Position numbers and translations under genes: made by a program. Positions 7,965 through 16,297 of a DNA stretch of 64,000 nt are shown piece by piece. The notes beneath the pieces are model-generated. The model ran no database searches. It saw only the letters and a program-made list of their open reading frames with translations, and was not told the origin of the DNA. Numbering within the stretch: position 1 is the first letter of the stretch; each line of letters opens with the position of its first letter. The DNA is from Hyphomicrobiales bacterium (GTDB lineage: Bacteria; Pseudomonadota; Alphaproteobacteria; Rhizobiales; Rhizobiaceae). The DNA is taken from positions 40,934-104,933 of the forward strand of contig UBUL01000037.1 in the NCBI GenBank assembly GCA_900468625.1. Direction: 5' to 3'.

Positions 7965-8725
7965 ACCGTCGCCGCCGTATTTACGAAGGCAAGGCCAAGA
8001 TCCTTTACGAAGGGCCTGAGCCGGGCACGCTGATTCAATTCTTCAAGGACGACGCCACCGCTTTCAACAAGAAGAAGCACGAAGTCATCGATGGCAAGGG
8101 CGTTCTGAACAATCGCATCTGCGAATATATCTTCAGCCATCTGAACAAGATCGGCATTCCCACGCATTTCATCCGCCGCCTCAACATGCGCGAGCAACTG
8201 ATCAAGGAAGTGGAGATGATTCCGCTCCAGATCGTCGTGCGCAATGTCGCCGCCGGCTCGCTTGCCAAGCGCCTCGGCATCGAGGAAGGTGTGGTGCTGC
8301 CGCGTTCGATCATCGAGTTCTACTATAAGTCCGATGCGCTCGAGGACCCATTGGTCTCCGAAGAGCATATCACCGCCTTCGGCTGGGCCAATCCTGCGGA
8401 ACTCGACGACATCATGGCGCTCGCCATCCGCGTCAACGACTTCATGACCGGCCTTTTCCTCGGCGTCGGCATTCAGCTCGTCGATTTCAAGATCGAATGC
8501 GGCCGTCTCTTCGAAGGCGACATGATGCGGATCATCCTCGCGGACGAAATCTCCCCGGACAGCTGCCGCCTCTGGGATATTGAAACCCATGAGAAGATGG
8601 ACAAGGATCGCTTCAGCCGCGACATGGGCGGCTTGCTGGAAGCCTATTCCGAAGTGGCTCGCCGCCTCGGCATCATCAATGAAAACGAACCCGTGCGCGG
8701 CACAGGCCCGGTTCTCGTCAAGTAA
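7961..8725 (+). CDS. purC: Phosphoribosylaminoimidazole-succinocarboxamide synthase
   Basis: A 254-residue SAICAR synthetase that ligates aspartate to CAIR using ATP in de novo purine synthesis. Family marks are the N-terminal RRIYEGKAKILYEG (ATP-binding strand), FKDDATAFN, IPLQIVVRNVAAGS, LVDFKIECG (SAICAR signature, metal-binding) and EISPDSCRLWD. The length is that of the short bacterial/archaeal class. The ATG at 7961 is chosen because homology begins there; a long in-frame upstream extension is not conserved. It heads a purC-purS-ORF-purQ operon with tight spacing (17 bases to purS). Confidence 0.96.
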   Translation: MNRRRRIYEGKAKILYEGPEPGTLIQFFKDDATAFNKKKHEVIDGKGVLNNRICEYIFSHLNKIGIPTHFIRRLNMREQLIKEVEMIPLQIVVRNVAAGSLAKRLGIEEGVVLPRSIIEFYYKSDALEDPLVSEEHITAFGWANPAELDDIMALAIRVNDFMTGLFLGVGIQLVDFKIECGRLFEGDMMRIILADEISPDSCRLWDIETHEKMDKDRFSRDMGGLLEAYSEVARRLGIINENEPVRGTGPVLVK

Positions 8726-8742
8726 GCTCAGAAAGGACAATC

Positions 8743-8985
8743 GTGATCAAGGCTCGTGTAACCGTCACGCTGAAGAACGGCGTTCTCGATCCGCAGGGCA
8801 AGGCAATCGAGGGCGCGCTCGGCGCACTCGGCTTTGACGGCGTCCATCAGGTCCGCCAGGGCAAGGTCTTCGACATCGAACTGGACGGCGCCGACAAGGC
8901 AAAGGCGGAAGCAGATCTTCGAGCCATGTGCGAAAAGCTCCTCGCCAATACGGTCATCGAGAATTATAGTATCGCTCTCGACTAA
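8743..8985 (+). CDS. purS: Phosphoribosylformylglycinamidine synthase subunit PurS
   Basis: An 80-residue PurS. The small dimer bridges PurL and PurQ in the three-part FGAM synthase. Sequence marks are KARVTVTLKNGVLDPQGKAIEGALGALGF at the N-terminus and CEKLLANTVIENYSI at the C-terminus. The start is GTG at 8743 with AGAAAGGA just upstream. Its partners are purQ at 9262 and purL at 13817. Confidence 0.95.
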   Translation: MIKARVTVTLKNGVLDPQGKAIEGALGALGFDGVHQVRQGKVFDIELDGADKAKAEADLRAMCEKLLANTVIENYSIALD

Positions 8986-9004
8986 GGATTGTGGAGCCTG
9001 TGTA

Positions 9005-9265
9005 ATGGTCGAAGTGACGCAAGAGTTGATGTATGAGCTGCTGAAGAAAATCCAGGCGGAACAATCGTCGACGAAAGACGAAATTCGGGAGATGAAAGCG
9101 GAGATGAACGCTTTCAGAACGGGTCTCGTTGCGGTTCATCGGGACCTTCTGAATATCCACACCACGCTTATGCGGCACGAAGAGCGCCTGGAACGCATTG
9201 AGCGCCGTCCTGAACTGCGTGAGCTCGCAGAAGCAGCACAAACGAAATATGAGCCGCACCCATGA
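9005..9265 (+). CDS. Small coiled-coil protein encoded between purS and purQ
   Basis: An 86-residue protein of unknown function. It is almost entirely helix-forming, charged and Gln/Glu/Lys-rich (KIQAEQSSTKDEIREMKAEM..., then LLNIHTTLMRHEERLERIERR), consistent with a short coiled coil. There is no signal or membrane segment. GGAG lies about 9 bases before the ATG. The stop overlaps the purQ start as ATGA, so it is translated in the purine operon and probably coupled to purQ. It is not a known subunit of FGAM synthase. Real expression is supported by the ribosome binding site, spacing and coupling; function is open. Confidence 0.7.
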   Translation: MVEVTQELMYELLKKIQAEQSSTKDEIREMKAEMNAFRTGLVAVHRDLLNIHTTLMRHEERLERIERRPELRELAEAAQTKYEPHP

Positions 9266-9933
9266 AATCAGCAGTTGTTCAACTCCCCGGCCTTAATCGC
9301 GACCGTGACATGATCGCGGCGCTGACCAAGATTTCCGGCCATGCGCCCGTAACGGTCTGGCAGACGGAGACGGAGATTCCGGATGTCGATCTGATCGTCA
9401 TTCCCGGCGGCTTCTCCTACGGCGATTATCTGCGCTGCGGCGCGATCGCAGCCCGCATGCCGATCATGCAGGCGATCAAGGAGAAGGCTGACAAGGGCGT
9501 CAAGGTTTTGGGCGTCTGCAACGGTTTCCAGATCCTGCTCGAAGCCGGCATGCTGCCGGGCGCGCTGATGCGCAATGCCTCTCTGAAGTTCGTCTGCCGC
9601 GAAGTGAAGCTGGAAGTCGTCAATGCCGAGACGGACTTTACGGCCGCTTACGCCAAGGGCCAGGTCATCCGCAGCCCCGTGGCGCATCACGACGGCAACT
9701 ATTTTGCCGATGCCAACACGCTGAAGGCGATCGAAGACAACGGTCAGGTGGTCTTCCGCTATGCCGAAGGCACCAATCCGAACGGCTCGGTCAACGACAT
9801 TGCCGGCGTGATCAATGCCAAGGGCAACGTGCTGGGCATGATGCCGCACCCCGAAAACCTGATCGAGGCCGCCCATGGCGGCAGCGACGGGCGCGGCCTC
9901 TTCGCCTCTGCACTCGGCGTCGTCGCGGCCTGA
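9262..9933 (+). CDS. purQ: Phosphoribosylformylglycinamidine synthase subunit PurQ (glutaminase)
   Basis: A 223-residue class I glutamine amidotransferase that supplies ammonia to PurL. The nucleophile is Cys in VLGVCNGFQILLEAG; the catalytic His-x-Glu is in GMMPHPENLIE near the C-terminus. The N-terminal AVVQLPGLNRDRD and IPGGFSYGDYLRCG are typical. The start overlaps the stop of the coiled-coil ORF by four bases. It is the last gene of the purC cluster. Confidence 0.96.
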   Translation: MKSAVVQLPGLNRDRDMIAALTKISGHAPVTVWQTETEIPDVDLIVIPGGFSYGDYLRCGAIAARMPIMQAIKEKADKGVKVLGVCNGFQILLEAGMLPGALMRNASLKFVCREVKLEVVNAETDFTAAYAKGQVIRSPVAHHDGNYFADANTLKAIEDNGQVVFRYAEGTNPNGSVNDIAGVINAKGNVLGMMPHPENLIEAAHGGSDGRGLFASALGVVAA

Positions 9934-10068
9934 TAACTGGCCAATCCGAGACCGGACCATAAAATCGGCGTCTTTGCATCAAACAGCAGGGCGCGGAATG
10001 CGATCCGATAAATTTCGCCAGACCAGCCGTAGGGCCGAAATCCGGATCCGCTCCAGAATCAAATAAGT

Positions 10069-10112
10069 AGAGCATGATGTTCGCCCGAAAACCAATCACG
10101 GCATCATGCTCT
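10069..10112. repeat. Intergenic palindrome, rhizobial type B
   Basis: Perfect 11-base arms (AGAGCATGATG and complement) flank 22 bases containing CCGAAAACC. This arrangement (AGAGCATGATG...CCGAAAAC...CATCATGCTCT) is one I know as a frequent dispersed repeat in Rhizobium, Sinorhizobium and Agrobacterium genomes. It sits between purQ and the lipoprotein gene. Confidence 0.8.
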
Positions 10113-10136
10113 AAACGCTTCATTGGAAAGAGATTG

Positions 10137-10544
10137 ATGCGCACTCGCCTCCTGACAGGAACTTATTCCGCCGCCACCTTCGCGGTGCTCGGACTGCTGG
10201 TCACCTCGTGCGGCCCACGCCCGCCGAGTATCAACGCGACGGATCGCAGCGCCCTGTCGACGATGGAACGCATCATGCTCAATGCCAATGCCTGCTGGTT
10301 CAAATCGTCTGACCCGGCCTTTGCCGGTTATCAGCTGTCTCCGGAGCTCAACTCCTTCACCGGTCGCCCGCGCATCCTCGTGGTCGACAGGAAACATCCG
10401 ACCGGCCGGCCGTCGCTCGTCGTGCAAGCGGAAGGCAATCCCGCACAGATGCAGGCCTTCGGTCCGATGATGTCAGGCGCCTCCGGCGGCCGCATTACGG
10501 GCGACGTCAATCGCTGGGCTGGAGGCTCGAAGGCGTGCAGCTGA
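10137..10544 (+). CDS. Small lipoprotein, unknown function
   Basis: A 135-residue predicted lipoprotein. The signal sequence MRTRLLTGTYSAATFAVLGL is followed by a lipobox LVTSC with Cys at residue 25. The mature part contains NACWFKSSDPAFAGYQLSPELNSFTGRPRILVVDR and a glycine-rich C-terminus. I recognise no named domain; it looks like a conserved rhizobial hypothetical. The ATG at 10137 is preceded by GGAAAGAG; a longer in-frame start would run through the palindrome and is rejected. Confidence 0.7.
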   Translation: MRTRLLTGTYSAATFAVLGLLVTSCGPRPPSINATDRSALSTMERIMLNANACWFKSSDPAFAGYQLSPELNSFTGRPRILVVDRKHPTGRPSLVVQAEGNPAQMQAFGPMMSGASGGRITGDVNRWAGGSKACS

Positions 10545-10624
10545 CGCTGCGGGCCTGAGATCTCCGTTTCCACGGCAATCCGCAGCCGGTGCATGACGTG
10601 CCCTCAATCTCAGGGATCATTGTC

Positions 10625-11158
10625 ATGGACAAATTCGTCATTCTTTCGGGCTGCTCCGGCGGCGGCAAATCCACATTGTTGGAGGCGCTCAAGCGTCGCG
10701 GCCATCACACCGTCGAAGAGCCTGGGCGGCGCATCGTCATCGAGGAATTGCAGGGCGACGGTGCGGCCTTACCCTGGATCGACGCACCGGCATTTGCGCG
10801 CCGGGCGATCGCCCTATCGCTCGCCGATCGAGAGGCTGCAGCGGCAATTCCAGGCACCGTCTTCTTCGATAGGGGATTGATCGATGCCGCATCGGCCCTC
10901 GAGCATCTGACGGGCGAGCCGGTCCTAGCCTCGCTCGCCCGATTGCATCGCTATAACAGACATGTCTTCCTGACGCCGCCCTGGCCGGAGATCTATACCG
11001 GGAATCGCGAGCGGAGGCATGATTTTACGGCAGCGGTCGTGGAATACGATCGGCTAAGCGCCGTTTATCCAGCGCTCGGCTACGAAGTCCACGTGTTGCC
11101 GAAAATCGGCGTGGAGGAACGCGCCGATTCGGTATGTTCCGTTCTGAAGCTCGATTAG
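10625..11158 (+). CDS. P-loop ATPase/kinase-like protein (AAA_28 type)
   Basis: A 177-residue protein with a P-loop GCSGGGKSTLLEALKRRG immediately after the first strand FVILS, and a FFDRGLIDAASALEHL segment (DRG, as in nucleoside and shikimate kinase-like folds). It ends in YDRLSAVYPALGYEVHVLPK. This matches the small predicted-ATPase family annotated as AAA_28, whose substrate is unknown. The start at 10625 is where homology begins; an in-frame ATG 36 bases upstream is possible. No operon partner is evident. Confidence 0.75.
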   Translation: MDKFVILSGCSGGGKSTLLEALKRRGHHTVEEPGRRIVIEELQGDGAALPWIDAPAFARRAIALSLADREAAAAIPGTVFFDRGLIDAASALEHLTGEPVLASLARLHRYNRHVFLTPPWPEIYTGNRERRHDFTAAVVEYDRLSAVYPALGYEVHVLPKIGVEERADSVCSVLKLD

Positions 11159-11171
11159 CTTGCCTGCCCGT

Positions 11172-11417
11172 TCAATCCCAAAAAAACGACTTCTTTGCTT
11201 CCGCTGCCGCTTGGCGCCGGGTCAGGCCGATGTCGTTCAGCTGATCGTCCGTCAAACCTCGTAGAACCCAGCGGCTCTCACGCTTCTCCAGCCAGTGCAG
11301 ATAAACGGCCCAAAGCCTACGCAACGGATGCGGCTTTGGCGGCGCCGTCCGGACCTTTGCGCTTGCCAAGGGCGCAGCCTGCGCCTCAGCTGTGCAGATT
11401 GTATCTATTGTGCTCAT
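11172..11417 (-). CDS. DUF1127 small protein
   Basis: An 81-residue small basic protein. The C-terminal DUF1127 core is visible: LHWLEKRESRWVLRGLTDDQLNDIGLTRRQAAAEAKKSFFWD, with the family's LxxLxDxxLxDIGLxR pattern. Members in Agrobacterium and other alphaproteobacteria have been linked to RNA turnover and phosphate or carbon metabolism, but this one's role is unknown. The ATG at 11417 has GAGAG at 7 bases; another ATG six bases upstream is too close to that site. It is transcribed away from the MocR regulator across about 105 bases, so it is the likeliest target of that regulator. Confidence 0.85.
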   Translation of the reverse strand: MSTIDTICTAEAQAAPLASAKVRTAPPKPHPLRRLWAVYLHWLEKRESRWVLRGLTDDQLNDIGLTRRQAAAEAKKSFFWD

Positions 11418-11436
11418 CTTCATTCTCTCAGGATGG

Positions 11437-11529
11437 TGACAATTTTCAAGTATCGAGCCAAACGATACAAATTGACTCATAATCTTGACTCGAAGACAGA
11501 GACAATCTAGGAAATTGTCATTATGACAA
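11437..11529. promoter_or_regulatory. Candidate MocR operator region between DUF1127 and mocR-type gene
   Basis: The divergent intergenic region is AT-rich and holds several symmetrical motifs. TGACAATTT at 11437-11445 is mirrored by AAATTGTCA at 11512-11520. GTATCG at 11450-11455 is mirrored by CGATAC at 11463-11468. A palindrome TTGTCA-TTA-TGACAA at 11515-11529 encloses the mocR ATG. GntR-fold regulators usually bind such sites in the shared promoter. Two TTGACT boxes (11472-11477 and 11485-11490) could be -35 elements. Operator function is inference from symmetry and position. Confidence 0.5.
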
Positions 11530-12941
11530 ATTGGCTTCCTGACATCTCCAGCGGAACCGGCCCGGTTTATATCCGCGTTGCCGACGCCATCGAGAACGCG
11601 ATTACGCATGGCGTGCTGCCGCCGGGCACCAAGCTGCCGCCGCAGCGAAATCTTGCCTATGATATCGGCGTGACCATCGGCACGGTGAGCAGAGCCTATG
11701 CCCTTGTGCATGAGCGCGGTCTGGTGGCCGGCGAAGTCGGCCGCGGCACCTATGTGCTGGAACGCTCGAACGGCAAGCAGATCGAACTCGTCGATCCGAT
11801 CACGCAGGCGCTTGCCGGCACCCGAGGCCTGAATGCTCCGGACGCCAAGATCCGCTTCGACACGACCGCCGCACCCGATATCGGCCAGGGTCAGATTATC
11901 GGCAAGCTCTTTGCCGACATCAGCAACGAGCACCAGACGGAAATCTCCTCCTATTCGCGGAATTTCCCGGCGAGCTGGTTCGAGGCCGGGCAAATATGGC
12001 TCGCCCGAAACGGGTGGCAGCCGGCAATCGAGACGATCGTGCCGACGCTCGGCGCCCATGCCGCCGCCATCGCGGTCATTTCAGCCGTTACCTCGCCGGG
12101 CGACAAGATCGTCTTCGAGAACCTCACCTATACGCAGATCAGCCGCGCGGCTCGCCTGCTCGGCCGCCGGACGATCCTGGTGGATTCCGATGAGCACGGC
12201 ATGATCCCCGCGGATTTCGAGCGTCTCTGCCAGCAGCAGCATCCGCGCCTCGCCTTTCTGATGCCGACCGCTCATAATCCCACGCTCGTGACAATGCCCG
12301 AGGCGCGACGCCGGGCAATCGCCGCCATAGCACGCCGGCACAGCGTCTGGCTGATCGAAGATGATCTCTACGGCGGCATGACCGGCGACCAGAACCCGCT
12401 CATGGCAGCAATCGCGCCGGAGCGGACTTTCGTCGTCAGCAGCCTGTCGAAATCCGTAACGGCCGGCGTGCGCGGCGGCTGGGTCGCCTGCCCGCCGCAT
12501 TTCGCCCAGCGCATCAAAGTCACGCACAAGATGACGACGGGCGGCCTACCCTTCATTCTGGCTGAAACCTGCGCCCGGCTCGTGCTGGGCGGCCATGCCC
12601 TGGAACTGCGCCGCCGGTCGGTGGAAGAAATCAAGGCCCGTGAGCAGTTGGCGCGCGAGGCCCTGTCGGGATTCGAGTTCAATTCACATCCGCATCTGCC
12701 GTTCCTGTGGCTGAAGCTGCCCGAGCCCTGGCTGTCGGGGACGTTCAAAAACGCCGCCCTCGCCGAGGGGGTGTTGATCGACGACGAAGATGAATTCAAG
12801 GCAGCCCGAATCGAAAGGGTCTATCACCGCGTTCGCGTCGCCTTTTCGTCGCCGCCACAGCGAAAAGATGTTGCAGCAGGCTTCATGACGTTACGCAGGT
12901 TGTTGGAAAACGGCTCCTCGGGATACGATAGTCACATTTAA
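11523..12941 (+). CDS. MocR-type transcriptional regulator (GntR HTH + aminotransferase fold)
   Basis: A 472-residue fusion. Residues about 12-80 form a GntR winged helix (VADAIENAITHGVLPPGTKLPPQRNLAYDIGVTIGTVSRAYALVHERGLV). Residues about 110-460 form a class I PLP-dependent aminotransferase fold, with the Asp and the Schiff-base lysine in SSLSKSVTAGVRGGW (Lys about 310). MocR proteins sense PLP or amino-acid aldimines and regulate adjacent genes. No pdxS/T, gabT or ectoine genes are nearby; the divergent DUF1127 gene is the only adjacent candidate. The ATG lies within a palindrome, suggesting autoregulation. Confidence 0.9.
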   Translation: MTNWLPDISSGTGPVYIRVADAIENAITHGVLPPGTKLPPQRNLAYDIGVTIGTVSRAYALVHERGLVAGEVGRGTYVLERSNGKQIELVDPITQALAGTRGLNAPDAKIRFDTTAAPDIGQGQIIGKLFADISNEHQTEISSYSRNFPASWFEAGQIWLARNGWQPAIETIVPTLGAHAAAIAVISAVTSPGDKIVFENLTYTQISRAARLLGRRTILVDSDEHGMIPADFERLCQQQHPRLAFLMPTAHNPTLVTMPEARRRAIAAIARRHSVWLIEDDLYGGMTGDQNPLMAAIAPERTFVVSSLSKSVTAGVRGGWVACPPHFAQRIKVTHKMTTGGLPFILAETCARLVLGGHALELRRRSVEEIKAREQLAREALSGFEFNSHPHLPFLWLKLPEPWLSGTFKNAALAEGVLIDDEDEFKAARIERVYHRVRVAFSSPPQRKDVAAGFMTLRRLLENGSSGYDSHI

Positions 12942-13064
12942 GCAAGCCTTATTAATTTATCGACAGACATCTTGCGCAAATGCGACTTTGTCGTCTCGAC
13001 TCTTAGCACGCTACCATTCTATCAATGCAAAGTGAAAATTCGCCCGCCATACCAGGGGGAGTGC

Positions 13065-13667
13065 ATGGCTATTGCAGGCTTTGTAAGCAAGCGTCTAGTT
13101 CCGAGTTTTCTGGCAATCAGTTGCGTATTCATCGCAGGCCATTCGGCCGCCATCGCCGCGGACCAAGTGACGGCCGTCTCCAACACCAAGGTTTTCGACG
13201 AGTTGCGTTTCGGAGCGAGCGGCTCCATCCAGAACGGCAACGAGCACGAAAATGGCGTGTTTCCCGAAATCCAGGTGCTCTTCAATCCGTTCGGCTACAA
13301 TCCGACTGCGGACTGGAAGGACCAGCTTGCCCATCCGCGCATCCATTTGGGAACGTCGATCGGCACGGCAGGCTCTGCGACCCAGGTCTATGGCGGCCTT
13401 TCCTGGACGCTTACGCACAGCAACGGCATCTTCACCGAACTTGGCTTCGGCGGCACGGTGCATACGGGCAATCTGGACGATTGGAGAGAACACGGGCCGA
13501 TGCTCGGCTGTCGTCTTCTCTTCCACGAATATGCCGGTCTCGGCTATAATTTCGACAGCCACTGGAACATGATGGCCCAGATTGCACATTCGTCCCACGC
13601 CAATCTTTGCGACGGCCCGAATGGCGGCATGACACGCGTCGGCCTGATGGTCGGCTATAAATTCTGA
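13065..13667 (+). CDS. Acyloxyacyl hydrolase / PagL-like outer membrane protein
   Basis: A 200-residue protein with a signal peptide (residues 1-32, ending AIA) and an even spread of short amphipathic strands ending in GYKF, as expected for a small outer-membrane beta-barrel. The motif AQIAHSSHANLC near the C-terminus matches the His-x-Ser centre of the PagL lipid A 3-O-deacylase family (HYSN in Pseudomonas). The acidic residue that completes the PagL triad, normally about 12 residues later, appears to be a Thr here (GGMTRVG), so activity is uncertain. The start at 13065 has a GGGGGAG site. A strong terminator follows. Confidence 0.65.
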   Translation: MAIAGFVSKRLVPSFLAISCVFIAGHSAAIAADQVTAVSNTKVFDELRFGASGSIQNGNEHENGVFPEIQVLFNPFGYNPTADWKDQLAHPRIHLGTSIGTAGSATQVYGGLSWTLTHSNGIFTELGFGGTVHTGNLDDWREHGPMLGCRLLFHEYAGLGYNFDSHWNMMAQIAHSSHANLCDGPNGGMTRVGLMVGYKF

Positions 13668-13692
13668 TCGCTGGAACGGCGACTTGACGATT

Positions 13693-13728
13693 GGAAATAC
13701 CGGCCTGTTGTGAACGCCGGTATTTTCC
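13693..13728 (+). terminator. Rho-independent terminator after the PagL-like gene
   Basis: The stem AAATACCGGC (13695-13704) pairs with GCCGGTATTT (13716-13725) across an 11-base loop, followed by TTCC. It lies 27 bases after the PagL-like stop and about 90 bases before purL, separating the two genes. Confidence 0.8.
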
Positions 13729-13816
13729 TGTCGCACGACAGGGAGACTTGCGCTAAAGAGACCCCGATCCCTGACCGGCCTTCAAACCTTTTACAGGCAA
13801 GGACACTCGAGCGCCC

Positions 13817-16048
13817 ATGACCATTTCCAATTCGATCCAGATCACCCCCGAACTGATTGCCGCCCACGGCCTCAAGCCGGATGAGTATCAGCGCATTCTG
13901 GATTTGATCGGTCGCGAGCCTTCCTTCACCGAGCTCGGTATCTTCTCGGCCATGTGGAACGAGCACTGCTCGTACAAATCTTCGAAGAAGTGGCTCCGCA
14001 CGCTGCCGACCAAGGGGCCGCGTGTCATTCAAGGTCCCGGCGAGAACGCCGGCGTTGTCGATATCGATGACGGCGATTGCGTCGTCTTCAAGATGGAAAG
14101 CCACAACCACCCGTCCTACATCGAGCCTTACCAAGGTGCTGCCACAGGCGTCGGCGGTATCCTGCGCGACGTGTTCACCATGGGCGCCCGTCCCATCGCT
14201 GCCATGAATGCCCTGCGCTTCGGCGAGCCGGATCATCCGAAGACCCGCCATCTCGTTTCCGGCGTCGTTGCCGGCGTCGGCGGCTACGGCAATTCCTTCG
14301 GCGTCCCGACTGTCGGCGGTGAAGTCGAATTCGATGCCCGTTACAACGGCAATATCCTAGTCAACGCCTTTGCGGCCGGCCTTGCCAAGTCCAATGCCAT
14401 ATTCCTGTCGGAAGCCAAGGGTGTCGGCCTGCCGGTGGTCTATCTCGGTGCCAAGACCGGCCGTGACGGCGTCGGCGGCGCGACCATGGCTTCGGCCGAA
14501 TTCAACGAATCGATCGAGGAAAAGCGCCCGACCGTTCAAGTCGGTGACCCCTTTACCGAAAAGTGCCTGCTAGAAGCCTGCCTGGAACTGATGCAGACCG
14601 GCGCAGTCATCGCCATCCAGGACATGGGTGCCGCCGGCCTCACCTGCTCTGCCGTCGAAATGGGCGCCAAGGGCGACCTCGGCATCGAGCTCGATCTCGA
14701 CAAGGTGCCGGTACGCGAAGAGCAGATGACGGCTTACGAAATGATGCTGTCGGAAAGCCAGGAGCGCATGCTCATGGTGCTGCTGCCGGAAAAGGAAGCC
14801 GTTGCCAAGGCGATCTTCGTCAAGTGGGGCCTGGATTTCGCCATCGTCGGCAAAACGACCGACGATCTTCGCTTCCGCGTCATCCATCAGGGCGAAGAAG
14901 TCGCAAACCTGCCGATCAAGGATCTCGGCGACCAGGCTCCGGAATATGATCGCCCCTGGCGGGAATCCGACAAGCGCGCCGCCCTGCCCGCCGATCTGGT
15001 AGCCGCGCCGGAAGATTACGGTCAAACCCTGCTGAAGCTGGTCGGCTCCCCCAACCAGTCCAGCCGCCGCTGGGTCTACGAACAGTACGACACGCTGATC
15101 CAGGGCAATTCTCTGCAGCTTCCCGGTGGCGACGCCGGCGTCGTCCGCGTCGAGGGCCATGCCACCAAGGCGCTGGCCTTCTCCTCCGACGTCACCCCGC
15201 GCTATGTCGAAGCCGATCCGTTCGAGGGCGGGAAGCAGGCCGTGGCCGAATGCTGGCGCAACATCACGGCGACAGGTGCCGAACCGCTGGCCGCGACCGA
15301 CAACCTGAACTTCGGCAACCCGGAAAAGCCAGAGATCATGGGCCAGTTCGTCGGCGCGATCAAAGGCATCGGCGAAGCCTGCCGCGCACTGGATTTCCCG
15401 ATCGTTTCCGGCAACGTCTCGCTCTACAACGAAACCAATGGCATCGCGATCCTGCCGACCCCCACCATTGCCGGCGTCGGCCTGCTGCCGGACTGGAAGA
15501 CGATGGCCCGCATTGGCTCGGCTTCCGAAGGCGATCACGTCGTGATGATCGGTGTCGACGGCAGCCATCTCGGCTCCTCGATCTATCTGCGTGATATCAT
15601 CGGTTCGACGGAAGGCCCTGCCCCGGAAGTCGATCTCTTCGCCGAACGCCGCAACGGTGATTTCGTGCGCTCCGCCATCCGCAACGCTCAGATCACGGCC
15701 TGCCACGACATCTCCTCCGGCGGCCTGGCTCTCGCGCTTGCCGAAATGGCGATGACTTCCGGCAAGGGGCTGCGCATCGATCTCGGCGAATGCAGAACCC
15801 TGCCGCATGCAGCCCTCTTCGGTGAAGATCAGGCCCGCTACGTCATCACCGTCCCTGCCGATGTCGCCGATTTCGTCTGCATCAACGCGGAAAGCGCCGG
15901 CGTGCCCTTCCGCCGTCTCGGAACCGTCGGAGGCGATGCGCTGGCCATCGACGGCCTGTTAACGCTTCCGGTTGGACAGTTGCGCGAGGCGTATGAATCG
16001 TGGTTTCCTGCCTTCATGGACGGCGGCGCACTCGCTGCCGCTGAATAG
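13817..16048 (+). CDS. purL: Phosphoribosylformylglycinamidine synthase subunit PurL
   Basis: A 743-residue small-type PurL, the synthetase subunit of FGAM synthase, which uses ammonia from PurQ and needs PurS as a bridge. The N-terminal MWNEHCSYKSSKKWL, the ATP/Mg segment VFKMESHNHPSYIEPYQGAATGVGGILRD, the LRFGEP and GGVGGYGNSFGVPTVGGE repeats, and the C-terminal CHDISSGGLALALAEM are family hallmarks. It is about 3.9 kb from purQ, separated by unrelated genes. It is followed by bolA after 15 bases, likely co-transcribed. Confidence 0.97.
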   Translation: MTISNSIQITPELIAAHGLKPDEYQRILDLIGREPSFTELGIFSAMWNEHCSYKSSKKWLRTLPTKGPRVIQGPGENAGVVDIDDGDCVVFKMESHNHPSYIEPYQGAATGVGGILRDVFTMGARPIAAMNALRFGEPDHPKTRHLVSGVVAGVGGYGNSFGVPTVGGEVEFDARYNGNILVNAFAAGLAKSNAIFLSEAKGVGLPVVYLGAKTGRDGVGGATMASAEFNESIEEKRPTVQVGDPFTEKCLLEACLELMQTGAVIAIQDMGAAGLTCSAVEMGAKGDLGIELDLDKVPVREEQMTAYEMMLSESQERMLMVLLPEKEAVAKAIFVKWGLDFAIVGKTTDDLRFRVIHQGEEVANLPIKDLGDQAPEYDRPWRESDKRAALPADLVAAPEDYGQTLLKLVGSPNQSSRRWVYEQYDTLIQGNSLQLPGGDAGVVRVEGHATKALAFSSDVTPRYVEADPFEGGKQAVAECWRNITATGAEPLAATDNLNFGNPEKPEIMGQFVGAIKGIGEACRALDFPIVSGNVSLYNETNGIAILPTPTIAGVGLLPDWKTMARIGSASEGDHVVMIGVDGSHLGSSIYLRDIIGSTEGPAPEVDLFAERRNGDFVRSAIRNAQITACHDISSGGLALALAEMAMTSGKGLRIDLGECRTLPHAALFGEDQARYVITVPADVADFVCINAESAGVPFRRLGTVGGDALAIDGLLTLPVGQLREAYESWFPAFMDGGALAAAE

Positions 16049-16063
16049 ATCGAGGTACCACTC

Positions 16064-16297
16064 ATGCCAATGAACCCCGGCGATATCGAAGACATGATCA
16101 AGGCCGGCATTCCCGGCGCCAAGGTGACGATTCGCGACCTGGCTGGGGATGGTGATCACTATGCTGCAGAAGTTGTCGCGGAAGCCTTCCGCGGCAAGAG
16201 CCGCGTGCAGCAGCACCAGATGGTCTATGATGCCCTGAAGGGCAATATGGGCGGCGTGCTGCACGCCCTTGCGCTGCAGACCTCAGCGCCCGATTGA
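16064..16297 (+). CDS. BolA-family protein (IbaG/BolA2 type)
   Basis: A 77-residue BolA-like protein. It begins MNPGDIEDMIKAGIPGAKVTIRDL and carries the family signature FRGKSRVQQHQMVYDALKG. Conserved histidines at about 32 and 51 are candidate ligands for the shared 2Fe-2S cluster with a CGFS glutaredoxin. The length and lack of an extended C-terminus place it with the short BolA2/IbaG subgroup. It lies 15 bases after purL, and the partner glutaredoxin gene grxD is 2 kb downstream. The 3' end overlaps the convergent hydrolase gene by 15 bases. Confidence 0.92.
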   Translation: MPMNPGDIEDMIKAGIPGAKVTIRDLAGDGDHYAAEVVAEAFRGKSRVQQHQMVYDALKGNMGGVLHALALQTSAPD

